A stretch of 22,044 nucleotides of DNA from a virus: the IMG/VR virus record IMGVR_UViG_3300031772_000322, positions 1 to 22,044 of that record. One strand, 5' to 3'. A model generated the notes under the pieces. It did no database searches and was not told where the DNA came from. It saw only the letters and a program-made list of their open reading frames with translations. The position numbers were made by a program, and so were the translations under genes. Positions 15,162 to 20,734 of this stretch are shown piece by piece. The first letter of the stretch is position 1, and every line of letters begins with the position of its first letter.

Positions 15162-16370
15162 TTAAATTCCAAACCAATTAGTGCCATCGGATATAAGTGA
15201 AACCGAGGCATAATCTGAGTTAATAATTAATTGAGTTTGTCCATCAATAAGAGCACTACCTGCTCTTAAAAGTGTAATATGATTTACTGATGCTGTTCCA
15301 GAAATATCTTTAATTGTAATTGTTTTACCATTAAATACCGCTGGAAGAGTAATAGTGGCGGCGGCAGATTGATTTACAAGTTCTATATCTGTTCCAGAAG
15401 CCATTGTTGCGCTAGTGGTTACTGTTACTACTGTTGATGTAGTCGCGCCGATGGTAGTCCATGTTGGAATACCGCCAGCAGATACAGTAAGAAATTGGCC
15501 TAGGGTGCCAATTGCTAGTCTTGTTCCACTACCAGATGCTCCTCCATAAATAGTATCTCCTAGTGTGGTCATTGGAGAAAGAGCATTAAATGCTGGAGAT
15601 GCTGTGGTTTGTCCTGTGCCGCCATTGGCTATCGCAACAGTTCCTGTTACATTTGCCGAAGTACCAGTTGTATTTTGATTTAATGTTGGAATATCTGTTG
15701 CAACTAAAGCTCTAAAGGTTGGTGCAAGTGGCCCACCAGTAGCAGGGCCTATTAGTACGGTATTTGCCGCTTGAGTAGCAAGAGTTACTGCAAAAGTTCC
15801 AGTAGTTGTAATACTTGCAGGAGTAACAGATAAAAATGATGGAACTGTCATTCCTACACTTGTAACTGTTCCTAATCCAGATGCTGTGGTCCAGACATAG
15901 TTGGCGCCATCAAATTCTAAGAATGTATTTGTACTTGGTGCCGTAGAAGGAAAAGTAAAATTATAGCTACCTGTATTAACTGTTGATATAGTTTTATTAG
16001 TAAGAGTTTGTGTTCCACTTACTGTAACTAAATCAACCCCTGCATAAGCTGGGGCTATATCACTTGATCCAGTTCCAAGAGCTAAATCTCCTGTATTTCC
16101 AGAGTTTCTAAAGGATATAGTATCGGCAGTTGCTAATCTAAAATTGCCAGTTGCCGCAAGATTGGCTGATCTAGTTTTATAATAAGCAGATTTTAGACCA
16201 AAATTAGGACCAAAGTCTATATCACCTGTAAGGGCAAATAAACCGCCAGCTTTTGGAAGGAGATTTTGTGTAACAGCTAAGGCCCAGTTAGTGGCATTAG
16301 TTCCCCATCCTTCATTTGAAGTTTGAGGATATTCATATGTTATGCCGTTAACGACTAAGGAAATTGCCAT
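15162..16370 (-). CDS. Tail fibre protein, first of the fibre cluster
   Basis: A 402-aa protein. Residues 1-60 (MAISLVVNGITYEYPQTSNE, GWGTNATNWALAVTQNLLP, then GGLFALTGDIDFG) are a common fibre attachment domain. The middle is fibre shaft sequence (TLTNKTISTVNTGSYNFTFP, GTVAIANGGTGQTTAS). Residues about 270-310 (PMTTLGDTIYGGASGSGTR, GTLGQFLTVSAGG) match the linker of both single-propeller proteins. The last 80 residues (ATITLPAVFNGKTITIKD, SALIDG, SDGTNWFGI) match their N-terminal module, here used as a C-terminal cap. A strong TTGGAGG ribosome site and a TAATAAGTA element with leader hairpin lie upstream, so this gene opens a long fibre operon. Confidence 0.8.
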   Translation of the reverse strand: MAISLVVNGITYEYPQTSNEGWGTNATNWALAVTQNLLPKAGGLFALTGDIDFGPNFGLKSAYYKTRSANLAATGNFRLATADTISFRNSGNTGDLALGTGSSDIAPAYAGVDLVTVSGTQTLTNKTISTVNTGSYNFTFPSTAPSTNTFLEFDGANYVWTTASGLGTVTSVGMTVPSFLSVTPASITTTGTFAVTLATQAANTVLIGPATGGPLAPTFRALVATDIPTLNQNTTGTSANVTGTVAIANGGTGQTTASPAFNALSPMTTLGDTIYGGASGSGTRLAIGTLGQFLTVSAGGIPTWTTIGATTSTVVTVTTSATMASGTDIELVNQSAAATITLPAVFNGKTITIKDISGTASVNHITLLRAGSALIDGQTQLIINSDYASVSLISDGTNWFGI

Positions 16371-16393
16371 TTATGGCCTCCAAGTATTAAGCT

Positions 16394-16416
16394 ATTGGGG
16401 GCATAAGCCCCGCAAT
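16394..16416 (-). promoter_or_regulatory. GC-rich leader hairpin of the fibre operon
   Basis: On the minus strand ATTG, a bulged C, and GGGGC pair with GCCCC and CAAT around a TTAT loop: nine pairs with one bulge. It begins one base after the TAATAAGTA element and ends about 23 bases before the ATG at 16370. No T-run follows, so it is read as a 5' leader stem and not a terminator. Confidence 0.55.
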
Positions 16417-16417
16417 A

Positions 16418-16426
16418 TACTTATTA
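16418..16426 (-). promoter_or_regulatory. TAATAAGTA element, copy 4 (upstream of 16370)
   Basis: The minus strand reads AAATAATAAGTATATTGCG, in the gap between the decoration-like gene and the first fibre gene. The core is identical to the other copies. The GC-rich leader hairpin starts one base downstream. Confidence 0.6.
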
Positions 16427-16445
16427 TTTAAACTAACTTGGTAAA

Positions 16446-17021
16446 TTAAGCTTTGCCAAAGTTAAACGTAGTTGGAGTAGGAAGTTTTCCAGCTCCACTG
16501 GCCAAAAGTGCCCCGCCAAGAGTAATCGCCGTAGAAGATTTGGCAATTGGAAGAGTATTTCCAATAACTCCAGCAATAAGACAGCTAACTGTACAAACTC
16601 CTGAAGCTGAAGAAGCTTGAACTACTCCAGAAAGAGCATCGGTCGTACTGGCATTAATTGCGGCAGCTAAATTGGCCGCAGCGGTGGCTGCAGTTGTTCC
16701 AACTCTAAATTGATTATTTGTTGGTGTAGCAACATTTGCCACAGCGGTAAGAACAACGCCATTAATAGTAACTGTATCTAAAGCGGTTGCGGCTCCAGAA
16801 AAGGTAGCAGTTTGAGAGGCAGCAACGGCATCGGAAGCTCCACTATCTACTACTCCAGAGAGGACGGAAGCGGCTCTGGCTCCTGCACTTAGTGCTCTGA
16901 AGAAATTCTCTACTTTGCGAGCAAAGGGAAGTTTTCGGCTTGAACTATCGCTCAAGATATCTTGTAGGGTTCCAATGGGTAAATCCGTATTGATTTCCAT
17001 TACTAATCGACTTTTTGACAT
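16446..17021 (-). CDS. Capsid-associated decoration-like protein
   Basis: A 191-aa protein. The first about 55 residues (VMEINTDLPIGTLQDILSD, RKVENFFRALSAGARAASV) are polar and helical. From residue 65 a beta domain appears with ASQTATFSGAATALDTVTIN, GVVLTAVANVAT, NQFRVGTTAATAAANLAAAI and a run ending LLASGAGKLP. This ING-TAVA-NQF-VGTT-A-AANLAAAIN pattern is a common phage structural module. The gene is the first after the MCP terminator. It has its own TAATAAGTA element, a structured leader and an AAGGAG site. A capsid decoration or minor head protein is the likely role, inferred from position. Confidence 0.7.
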   Translation of the reverse strand: MSKSRLVMEINTDLPIGTLQDILSDSSSRKLPFARKVENFFRALSAGARAASVLSGVVDSGASDAVAASQTATFSGAATALDTVTINGVVLTAVANVATPTNNQFRVGTTAATAAANLAAAINASTTDALSGVVQASSASGVCTVSCLIAGVIGNTLPIAKSSTAITLGGALLASGAGKLPTPTTFNFGKA

Positions 17022-17035
17022 ATATACTCCTTAGA

Positions 17036-17092
17036 ACTTAACAGGACCTGAAGGAACAGGCAGCTAGCACCATGCTAGAGTACAAGTTAAGT
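17036..17092 (-). promoter_or_regulatory. Three-way-junction leader RNA before the decoration-like gene
   Basis: On the minus strand a perfect 7-bp outer stem (ACTTAAC at 17092-17086 with GTTAAGT at 17042-17036) closes over two hairpins. One is CTAGCA-TGG-TGCTAG (17078-17064) and the other CCTG-TTCCTT-CAGG (17060-17047). The ribosome site AAGGAG follows just after the outer stem. It starts 14 bases after a TAATAAGTA element. It could stabilise the mRNA or act as a translational operator. It lacks a T-loop, anticodon arm and CCA-type end, so it is not a tRNA. Confidence 0.55.
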
Positions 17093-17106
17093 AATTGATC
17101 TTATAA

Positions 17107-17115
17107 TACTTATTA
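17107..17115 (-). promoter_or_regulatory. TAATAAGTA element, copy 3 (upstream of 17021)
   Basis: The minus strand reads GATTAATAAGTATTATAAG, right after the T-run of the MCP terminator and before the structured leader. The terminator-element-leader order argues that the element starts a new transcript. Confidence 0.65.
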
Positions 17116-17119
17116 ATCT

Positions 17120-17150
17120 AAAAAAAAGAGGAGGCTTTATGTGCCTCCTC
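17120..17150 (-). terminator. Rho-independent terminator after the major capsid gene
   Basis: On the minus strand GAGGAGGC and GCCTCCTC form a perfect 8-bp stem around a 7-base loop, followed by eight Ts. It lies 30 bases after the MCP stop codon. This is a textbook intrinsic terminator. Confidence 0.93.
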
Positions 17151-17180
17151 TTCTCTATCTAGATTTAACTAGAATACTAA

Positions 17181-18308
17181 TTACGAATTAACGATATTAG
17201 TGATCTTAACAAGTCTAGCAGGACTATCGCTAAACAAAGTTTGATCGGTGTAAGCCCTCAGTTCGTATCCAGCAGAAGAGGTCAATTCCAAGAAGAAATC
17301 TTCTTGTTGTTGACGACCAGGCATCTTGAAGCTGATATTCATCGCGCCAATTCTCTTAAGTCGCTTGGGCGGGAATACAAATGCTTCGCCTTCTTTGACA
17401 TAGATGGAAGAAACGATATCGATTTTTCCATTTTGTCCGTGGAAGGAATATTCAGAAGCACCAGTTTCGAGTTTGCTTGTCTTGTAGCTGTCATCATACA
17501 TACGAAGAGCAGCTTGATCTGAACTGATGTTCGCCCAGGTCTTGGGAGAAATCATACAAACCACGTCTTGGTCAAGACCACGTTCTACGGCCAAAGCAAC
17601 TGCAGCTAGAATCTTTTGGAAACTAAGAGCGGCCGATTGTGCACTAGAAGTGTTACCTTTCCACAGGTTATAAGTCGAAGCGCTGATATTGTATAGAGTA
17701 CCAGTATTAGTGATAATTCTATCCAAACCGAACACATCATTTAAGAGTGATCCAAGTGGAATAAGGAATGCGCCAGTTGAAATGGCGGCATCAATGGCTG
17801 TAAGGTCAGTAGAGTTACCCGAAACGCTTACGGTTCGAGCAGTGAGGTCTACAGAAGTAACAACCAATTGGGCGTTAGTGTTAAGCTTATCGCCAGTTGA
17901 CGTAGGAACGGCAACAGACGTACTATCAAGAGGCATATTTTCAGATCCAGCCCAGATACCAGAAGCCCATGAGGCCGTGGTAAGAGTGAAGGTTCTGCTA
18001 GCGCCAGATCCTGAAGAAGAAGCAAGTTGACCAATGTTCGTTGATCCATAGAACATCGAAATTTCAAGTCGTTTCGCAATGCTGTTCACCATGTTTTGAA
18101 CCATAAGTGAAGTAGCTTTGACGAAAGCTTTCTTGTCATTCGAGGCACGGGCGGCAGCTTCATAACTCATTTGAGAACGAATCAACATTTGCGCACCAGC
18201 AAGTTGAGCGTCTTTGAAGACAGCAGCAACTGCATTTTGCAAGTTGAAAGCTCCCGAGTCAGCAGCGGCATACGTGATGCCGTGTTCGTGGGATAGTTGG
18301 ACTGGTTG
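17181..18308 (-). CDS. Major capsid protein, exon 2
   Basis: The 3' exon encodes 375 residues, starting QPVQLSHEHGITYAAADSGA. Joined to exon 1 it gives a 425-aa protein with the junction IGNLYH|QPVQLSHEHG. The frame has no proper start of its own: the only candidate is a TTG that is the last intron triplet. Sequence features typical of an HK97-type capsid protein include the Ala-rich helical region AAVFKDAQLAGAQMLIRSQM, KATSLMVQNMVNSIAKRLE, and the late domain WANISSDQAALRMYDDSY and SSAGYELRAYTDQTLFSD. Placement after a scaffold gene, its own strong terminator and codon use unlike the AT-rich fibres support a highly expressed capsid gene. The MCP call rests on context and composition, not a database match. 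Confidence 0.85.
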   Translation of the reverse strand, partial: QPVQLSHEHGITYAAADSGAFNLQNAVAAVFKDAQLAGAQMLIRSQMSYEAAARASNDKKAFVKATSLMVQNMVNSIAKRLEISMFYGSTNIGQLASSSGSGASRTFTLTTASWASGIWAGSENMPLDSTSVAVPTSTGDKLNTNAQLVVTSVDLTARTVSVSGNSTDLTAIDAAISTGAFLIPLGSLLNDVFGLDRIITNTGTLYNISASTYNLWKGNTSSAQSAALSFQKILAAVALAVERGLDQDVVCMISPKTWANISSDQAALRMYDDSYKTSKLETGASEYSFHGQNGKIDIVSSIYVKEGEAFVFPPKRLKRIGAMNISFKMPGRQQQEDFFLELTSSAGYELRAYTDQTLFSDSPARLVKITNIVNS

Positions 18309-18318
18309 CAATTTGTTA

Positions 18319-18336
18319 CTTAGATTTTAATCTAAG
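18319..18336 (-). other. Intron 3'-end stem (P9.2-like)
   Basis: On the minus strand CTTAGAT, TAAA loop and ATCTAAG form a perfect 7-bp hairpin, ten bases before the 3' splice site. Part of the folded intron after the endonuclease ORF. Confidence 0.6.
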
Positions 18337-18357
18337 AGCTAATCATTTCTGTTAGCT
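18337..18357 (-). other. Intron stem directly after the endonuclease stop (P9.1-like)
   Basis: On the minus strand AGCTAA and TTAGCT form a 6-bp hairpin immediately after the endonuclease stop codon. It shows the ORF is inserted into a peripheral loop without breaking the intron fold. Confidence 0.55.
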
Positions 18358-18358
18358 T

Positions 18359-18925
18359 CTACTGTTTCATATGAAAAATAAAATGTAATCCGCCGGTAGT
18401 TTTTCTTTTTCCGGTACAAACTTCACTTATTCGAGGATAATGTAAATTTAATTCTTTAGCGGCCTGTCTGGCACTTTTATATATAATTCCTGTTTCTACA
18501 CACATAACAGGCTTAGATTTAACTTGAGCTATTACATGCTTCCAATGTTCACCATTAGTTTGTCCTAAACGTGCAACTCTATTTTTAGCGGCATGTTCAG
18601 AACTAACAGGTTTACCTTTACGTTCTAAAGACCATTTTTTCTTTTGTTCTTCAGAGTGAGAATTTGAATAACCATTTATTGATTTAGGAGATTTATTCCA
18701 GCCTTTATTCAATAAATCATATTGTTGAATCATCATCTCTTCTAAAATCACAGCCTCTTGTAAAGAAAGATAGTCTTGAACAAGTTCAATAGAATATTCT
18801 TTTCTATTTAACTTTCTTCTTCGAACATGACAATCAAAACGTATTTTTAACGTATTTTTTGTTAGTCCAGCGTAGACTATATTTTTTTGTTTATCTCGAA
18901 TTAGATATACTTTATAATTTTTCAT
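18359..18925 (-). CDS. GIY-YIG homing endonuclease encoded in the intron
   Basis: A 188-aa protein. Residues 5-80 are the GIY-YIG nuclease domain: KVYLIRD and IVYAGLT are the GIY and YIG strands, with conserved Arg29 and His33 in IRFDCH. The EEMMIQQY helix supplies the catalytic Glu, followed by the GWN turn. Residues about 88-125 (SHSEEQKKKWSLERKGKP, SSEHAAKNRVARLGQ) form NUMOD3-type DNA-binding segments. Residues about 138-185 (TGIIYKSARQAAKELN, RISEVCTGKRKTTGG) form a NUMOD1-type helix-turn-helix. It lies wholly inside the group I intron and has GAGGT 7 bases before the ATG and a near-consensus promoter about 130 bases upstream. It would cut intron-less capsid alleles near the insertion site to drive intron homing. 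All domains look intact. Confidence 0.93.
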   Translation of the reverse strand: MKNYKVYLIRDKQKNIVYAGLTKNTLKIRFDCHVRRRKLNRKEYSIELVQDYLSLQEAVILEEMMIQQYDLLNKGWNKSPKSINGYSNSHSEEQKKKWSLERKGKPVSSEHAAKNRVARLGQTNGEHWKHVIAQVKSKPVMCVETGIIYKSARQAAKELNLHYPRISEVCTGKRKTTGGLHFIFHMKQ

Positions 18926-19057
18926 GCATCGTACCTCGTAAGGTTGCTGCTATTTTATATCAGTAGCTCGGACTATCGCATCCCCTCTTTCGGGGTTCTT
19001 TCGTTTAGTCTCTCACGGTGGCTATTTGCCTTCCGCCTTATTTCCCTTTCAGTGTCC

Positions 19058-19086
19058 ATTATATCATAAAAGGGGGTCTAAGTCAA
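19058..19086 (-). promoter_or_regulatory. Near-consensus extended -10 sigma70 promoter inside the intron
   Basis: On the minus strand TTGACT (19086-19081), a 17-base spacer and TATAAT (19063-19058), with TG one base before the -10, match a host sigma70 promoter at 11 of 12 hexamer positions. It lies downstream of P1 and the 5' strand of P3, so its transcript could not splice and would serve only the endonuclease. No other site in the window was noticed that matches this well. Confidence 0.75.
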
Positions 19087-19117
19087 TTAGAAAGAATTTT
19101 ATTACCACCAGCCTTTA

Positions 19118-19267
19118 ATGGTAAAGATTACCGATTTCTTTAGCGGCTTCGATAAACGGAACCAGCTTAAGTAATTTGACACCATCTGGAATCAAATTTT
19201 CGATTTTGTCAGCATAAACTTCCTTAAAAAGGCCGTTCAGTGTGCTAACTGTATTTGGAGTTGACAT
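19118..19267 (-). CDS. Major capsid protein, exon 1
   Basis: A 50-codon exon (MSTPNTVSTLNGLFKEVYAD, KIENLIPDGVKLLKLVPF, ending EIGNLYH) that is followed at once by an in-frame TAA in the intron. The ATG at 19267 has AAGGA about 12 bases upstream. The amphipathic N-terminus, IENLIPDGVKLLK and the NLYH end flow in frame and in style into QPVQLSHEHG of exon 2. It is too short to look like a gene on its own and would be missed by length-filtered calling. A long leader of about 170 bases precedes it, starting at a TAATAAGTA element and hairpin. Confidence 0.9.
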
Positions 19268-19440
19268 ATTTTATATTTTCCTTTTCAAAATATTATAATT
19301 TTATTGTTTTAAATTCGCTGAATGTCTACTTCAACACAAATTTAAATACAATGATTTTAGTTATTTTGAATTATCATTTTCGGATTAACTTTCAGTGGAT
19401 AGTCTTTCAACGTCCATGATTGCTAGAAAATGAGTTCTAT

Positions 19441-19459
19441 GTAACCAGATTATGGCTAC
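19441..19459 (-). promoter_or_regulatory. Leader hairpin of the major capsid transcript
   Basis: On the minus strand GTAGCC pairs with GGTTAC (one G.U) around a 7-base loop, four bases after the TAATAAGTA element. The remaining leader to the ATG at 19267 is AT-rich with no further gene seen on either strand. Confidence 0.5.
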
Positions 19460-19463
19460 AAAC

Positions 19464-19472
19464 TACTTATTA
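19464..19472 (-). promoter_or_regulatory. TAATAAGTA element, copy 2 (upstream of the capsid gene)
   Basis: The minus strand reads GTTTAATAAGTAGTTTG, a few bases after the terminator stem at 19481-19500 and just before the leader hairpin. Unlike the others the core is followed by G, not T, but the 9-mer is intact. It is the only plausible element seen for starting the capsid transcript. Confidence 0.6.
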
Positions 19473-19480
19473 AACGACAA

Positions 19481-19500
19481 CGGCCCCTAAGAAGGGGCCG
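19481..19500 (-). terminator. Terminator-like hairpin after the scaffold gene
   Basis: CGGCCCC and GGGGCCG form a perfect 7-bp stem around a 6-base loop, about 33 bases after the scaffold stop. The T-run is weak and interrupted (TTGTCGTTT), so termination may be partial. It separates scaffold and capsid transcription. Confidence 0.7.
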
Positions 19501-19533
19501 CATCGACAGAAAGGAGAGTAGTATCAGGAGAAA

Positions 19534-20481
19534 TTATTTTAAATACTTATCAAGCTCTTTTTGGAAATCATCCATGGATAAACCCTTCTTTGGCTTATCA
19601 TCATCGGATTGTGGTTTACTGGCAACTGCTTCTGTTTTAGTTGGAGCAACAGGCGCTTTAGCTTTAACCTTTTGAACTTCATATTGTCTAATCTTTTTAA
19701 GTTGTTCATCGCCTAAAAGCTTGACCAAATCATCCACATCATAATGGCTGAATAGAGATTTATGTTCATCTTCAAGATCGCCGCGTACTCTAGTCGCAAC
19801 ATCTGCGGCAGTGGCTTCATAACCATTTTCAAGTGCACTAGCCATATATTCAGCTATGCGGGCAACGGTCTTTGGATTCTTTGGAAGCTTATAAGTATCG
19901 ATAGCTTTAATGATTTGATCTTGGATGTCACTTTCATATTTGGTTTGTAATTTTTGAATTCGTTCTTCTCTTTGTTGTTTAACCAAATCATCTTTTTCGG
20001 CTCGAAGTCTGTCAATTTCTGCCATAATTTCAGATTTTTGTCGTTCTTCTGGGGACATCATTTGTTTCTTGGCTTCATTCATAAGATAATCTTCGGCCAT
20101 TTTACGAACATCGTGCCCGAGAGATTGAAGAGCTTTTTGAGGATCTTTTTGTAATAGTTCAAGAATGGCTTCTGCCTTCTTACGTGAAGTGGCGGCTTGT
20201 TCAAACTTTTCATGTGCACCAAGTCCAAGTTGAGCTAGGCGAACTAATTCTGCTTCTGAAGCAACTTCTCGGTTCTTACCATTGGATTTAAGATTCCATT
20301 TTTTAATGGCTTCTTTAATTTCTTGTTGAGTAGGAGGTTGTGCTTCTTGTACTGGACTTACTTCAGACGCAGCTTCGGTTGCAGTAGACCCTACTGAATC
20401 GGCTGGAGGAGTAGTTGTTGAAGTATTTGCTAATGGAGCGGCACTTGGTGTCGCTGGTGTAGACGATGGTGCATCGGCCAT
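19534..20481 (-). CDS. Capsid scaffolding protein
   Basis: A 315-aa protein encoded directly before the MCP. The first about 50 residues are Pro, Ser, Thr and Ala rich and disordered (SSTPATPSAAPLANTSTTT). Residues about 52-110 are charged helix with a short conserved-looking block (KWNLKSNGKNREVASEAELV). Residues about 110-210 are strongly helical and coiled-coil prone (MMSPEERQKSEIMAEIDRL, KDDLVKQQREERIQKLQTK). The C-terminus is Lys-rich, ending DDFQKELDKYLK, as expected for the helix that binds capsid subunits. There is no protease motif. Disordered N-terminus, long helices and position are the classic scaffold pattern. A TAATAAGTA element and two leader hairpins lie upstream; the ribosome site is AAAGGAA. 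Confidence 0.85.
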   Translation of the reverse strand: MADAPSSTPATPSAAPLANTSTTTPPADSVGSTATEAASEVSPVQEAQPPTQQEIKEAIKKWNLKSNGKNREVASEAELVRLAQLGLGAHEKFEQAATSRKKAEAILELLQKDPQKALQSLGHDVRKMAEDYLMNEAKKQMMSPEERQKSEIMAEIDRLRAEKDDLVKQQREERIQKLQTKYESDIQDQIIKAIDTYKLPKNPKTVARIAEYMASALENGYEATAADVATRVRGDLEDEHKSLFSHYDVDDLVKLLGDEQLKKIRQYEVQKVKAKAPVAPTKTEAVASKPQSDDDKPKKGLSMDDFQKELDKYLK

Positions 20482-20499
20482 ATATAGATTCCTTTCACG

Positions 20500-20511
20500 T
20501 CCCTTACGGGA
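20500..20511 (-). promoter_or_regulatory. GTAA-tetraloop hairpin before the scaffold start
   Basis: On the minus strand TCCC, a GTAA (GNRA-type) loop and GGGA form a small hairpin just upstream of the ribosome site. It is short and could be chance, but a GNRA loop in a 5' leader is noteworthy. Confidence 0.35.
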
Positions 20512-20525
20512 TTGGTTGTTGGTAA

Positions 20526-20549
20526 GTTTATTCCATTATGGAGTAAAAC
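20526..20549 (-). promoter_or_regulatory. Leader hairpin after the scaffold TAATAAGTA element
   Basis: On the minus strand GTTTTA pairs with TAAAC with one bulge, and TCC with GGA inside it, starting 10 bases after the 9-mer. It is weaker than the other leader stems but in the same place. Confidence 0.4.
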
Positions 20550-20558
20550 TATCTATAA

Positions 20559-20567
20559 TACTTATTA
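20559..20567 (-). promoter_or_regulatory. TAATAAGTA element, copy 1 (upstream of the scaffold gene)
   Basis: The minus strand reads TGTTAATAAGTATTATAG, six bases after the stop of the 48-aa ORF. The core and the flanking TATTATA match copy 3 base for base. It is about 78 bases before the scaffold ATG. Confidence 0.6.
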
Positions 20568-20572
20568 ACAGA

Positions 20573-20719
20573 TTAAATCTTTAAGAATAAATAATGTAGA
20601 ATCCATTTATTTGTTTCCCAGACATAATAACAAAATTTATTAGAAATAATATACATATCTCCCTCTTCACTAGAAGAAGGAAGTTCATTTTTATTTGTTA
20701 TATTTCCTTTAAATTTCAT
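20573..20719 (-). CDS. 48-aa mini-protein made of one fibre attachment module
   Basis: The ATG at 20719 has GGAG 6 bases upstream and follows the fibre-like gene stop by 15 bases. The 48-residue product begins MKFKGNITNKNELPSS. The centre (EEGDMYIISNKFCYYVW) and NKWI resemble the GDVRVTFDTETIYIWSGSAWV module at the N-terminus of the 9543-10682 fibre protein. The two share L-P, then GD, an aromatic strand and W-x3-W spacing. It may be a free-standing structural module or the leftover N-terminus of a lost fibre gene. The good ribosome site and the promoter-like element right after its stop suggest it is a real terminal gene. Confidence 0.7.
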   Translation of the reverse strand: MKFKGNITNKNELPSSSEEGDMYIISNKFCYYVWETNKWILHYLFLKI

Positions 20720-20734
20720 ATATTCTCCGAGAGA

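Larger units (their letters stand above)
18309..19117 (-). ncRNA. Group I intron (self-splicing) in the major capsid gene
   Basis: An 809-nt insertion separates two in-frame capsid exons. Exon 1 ends in U and the intron ends in G (AAATTG|CAACC). P1: exon UUACCAU (19124-19118) pairs with internal guide GUGGUAA (19108-19102), with U.G at the splice site. P10: exon 2 CAACC pairs with GGCUG (19113-19109), one mismatch. P3: UUCUUUC (19096-19090) with GAAAGAA (19002-18996). P7: GACUA (19010-19006) with UAGUC (18975-18971). P8: CCCC-GAAAGA-GGGG (18995-18982). Near the 3' end are stems 18337-18357 and 18319-18336. P4/P5 are suggested at 19015-19035. The first intron triplet is a stop (TAA), so unspliced mRNA yields only a 50-residue peptide. 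The endonuclease ORF sits in a P9-side loop. The subgroup cannot be assigned by eye. Confidence 0.92.

Noticed and set aside
16394-16416. Terminator of the decoration-like gene
   Set aside because: The stem is strong but lies after the TAATAAGTA element and close to the next ribosome site, and no T-run follows on the minus strand.
17036-17092. tRNA or tRNA-like gene
   Set aside because: The 7-bp outer stem is suggestive, but only two arms are enclosed, with no T-loop consensus, anticodon arm or acceptor end.
17689-18030. 113-aa plus-strand ORF
   Set aside because: It is antisense to capsid exon 2, with no ribosome site or recognisable protein.
18309-18311. TTG as start codon of the capsid gene
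   Set aside because: The triplet is the 3' end of the intron. No ribosome site precedes it, and a start here would drop the 50-residue exon 1 that joins smoothly in frame.
19542-19555. Seventh TAATAAGTA-like site (GATAAGTATTTAAAA)
   Set aside because: It is one base off the core and lies within the last codons of the scaffold gene (DKYLK), so it is explained by coding sequence.
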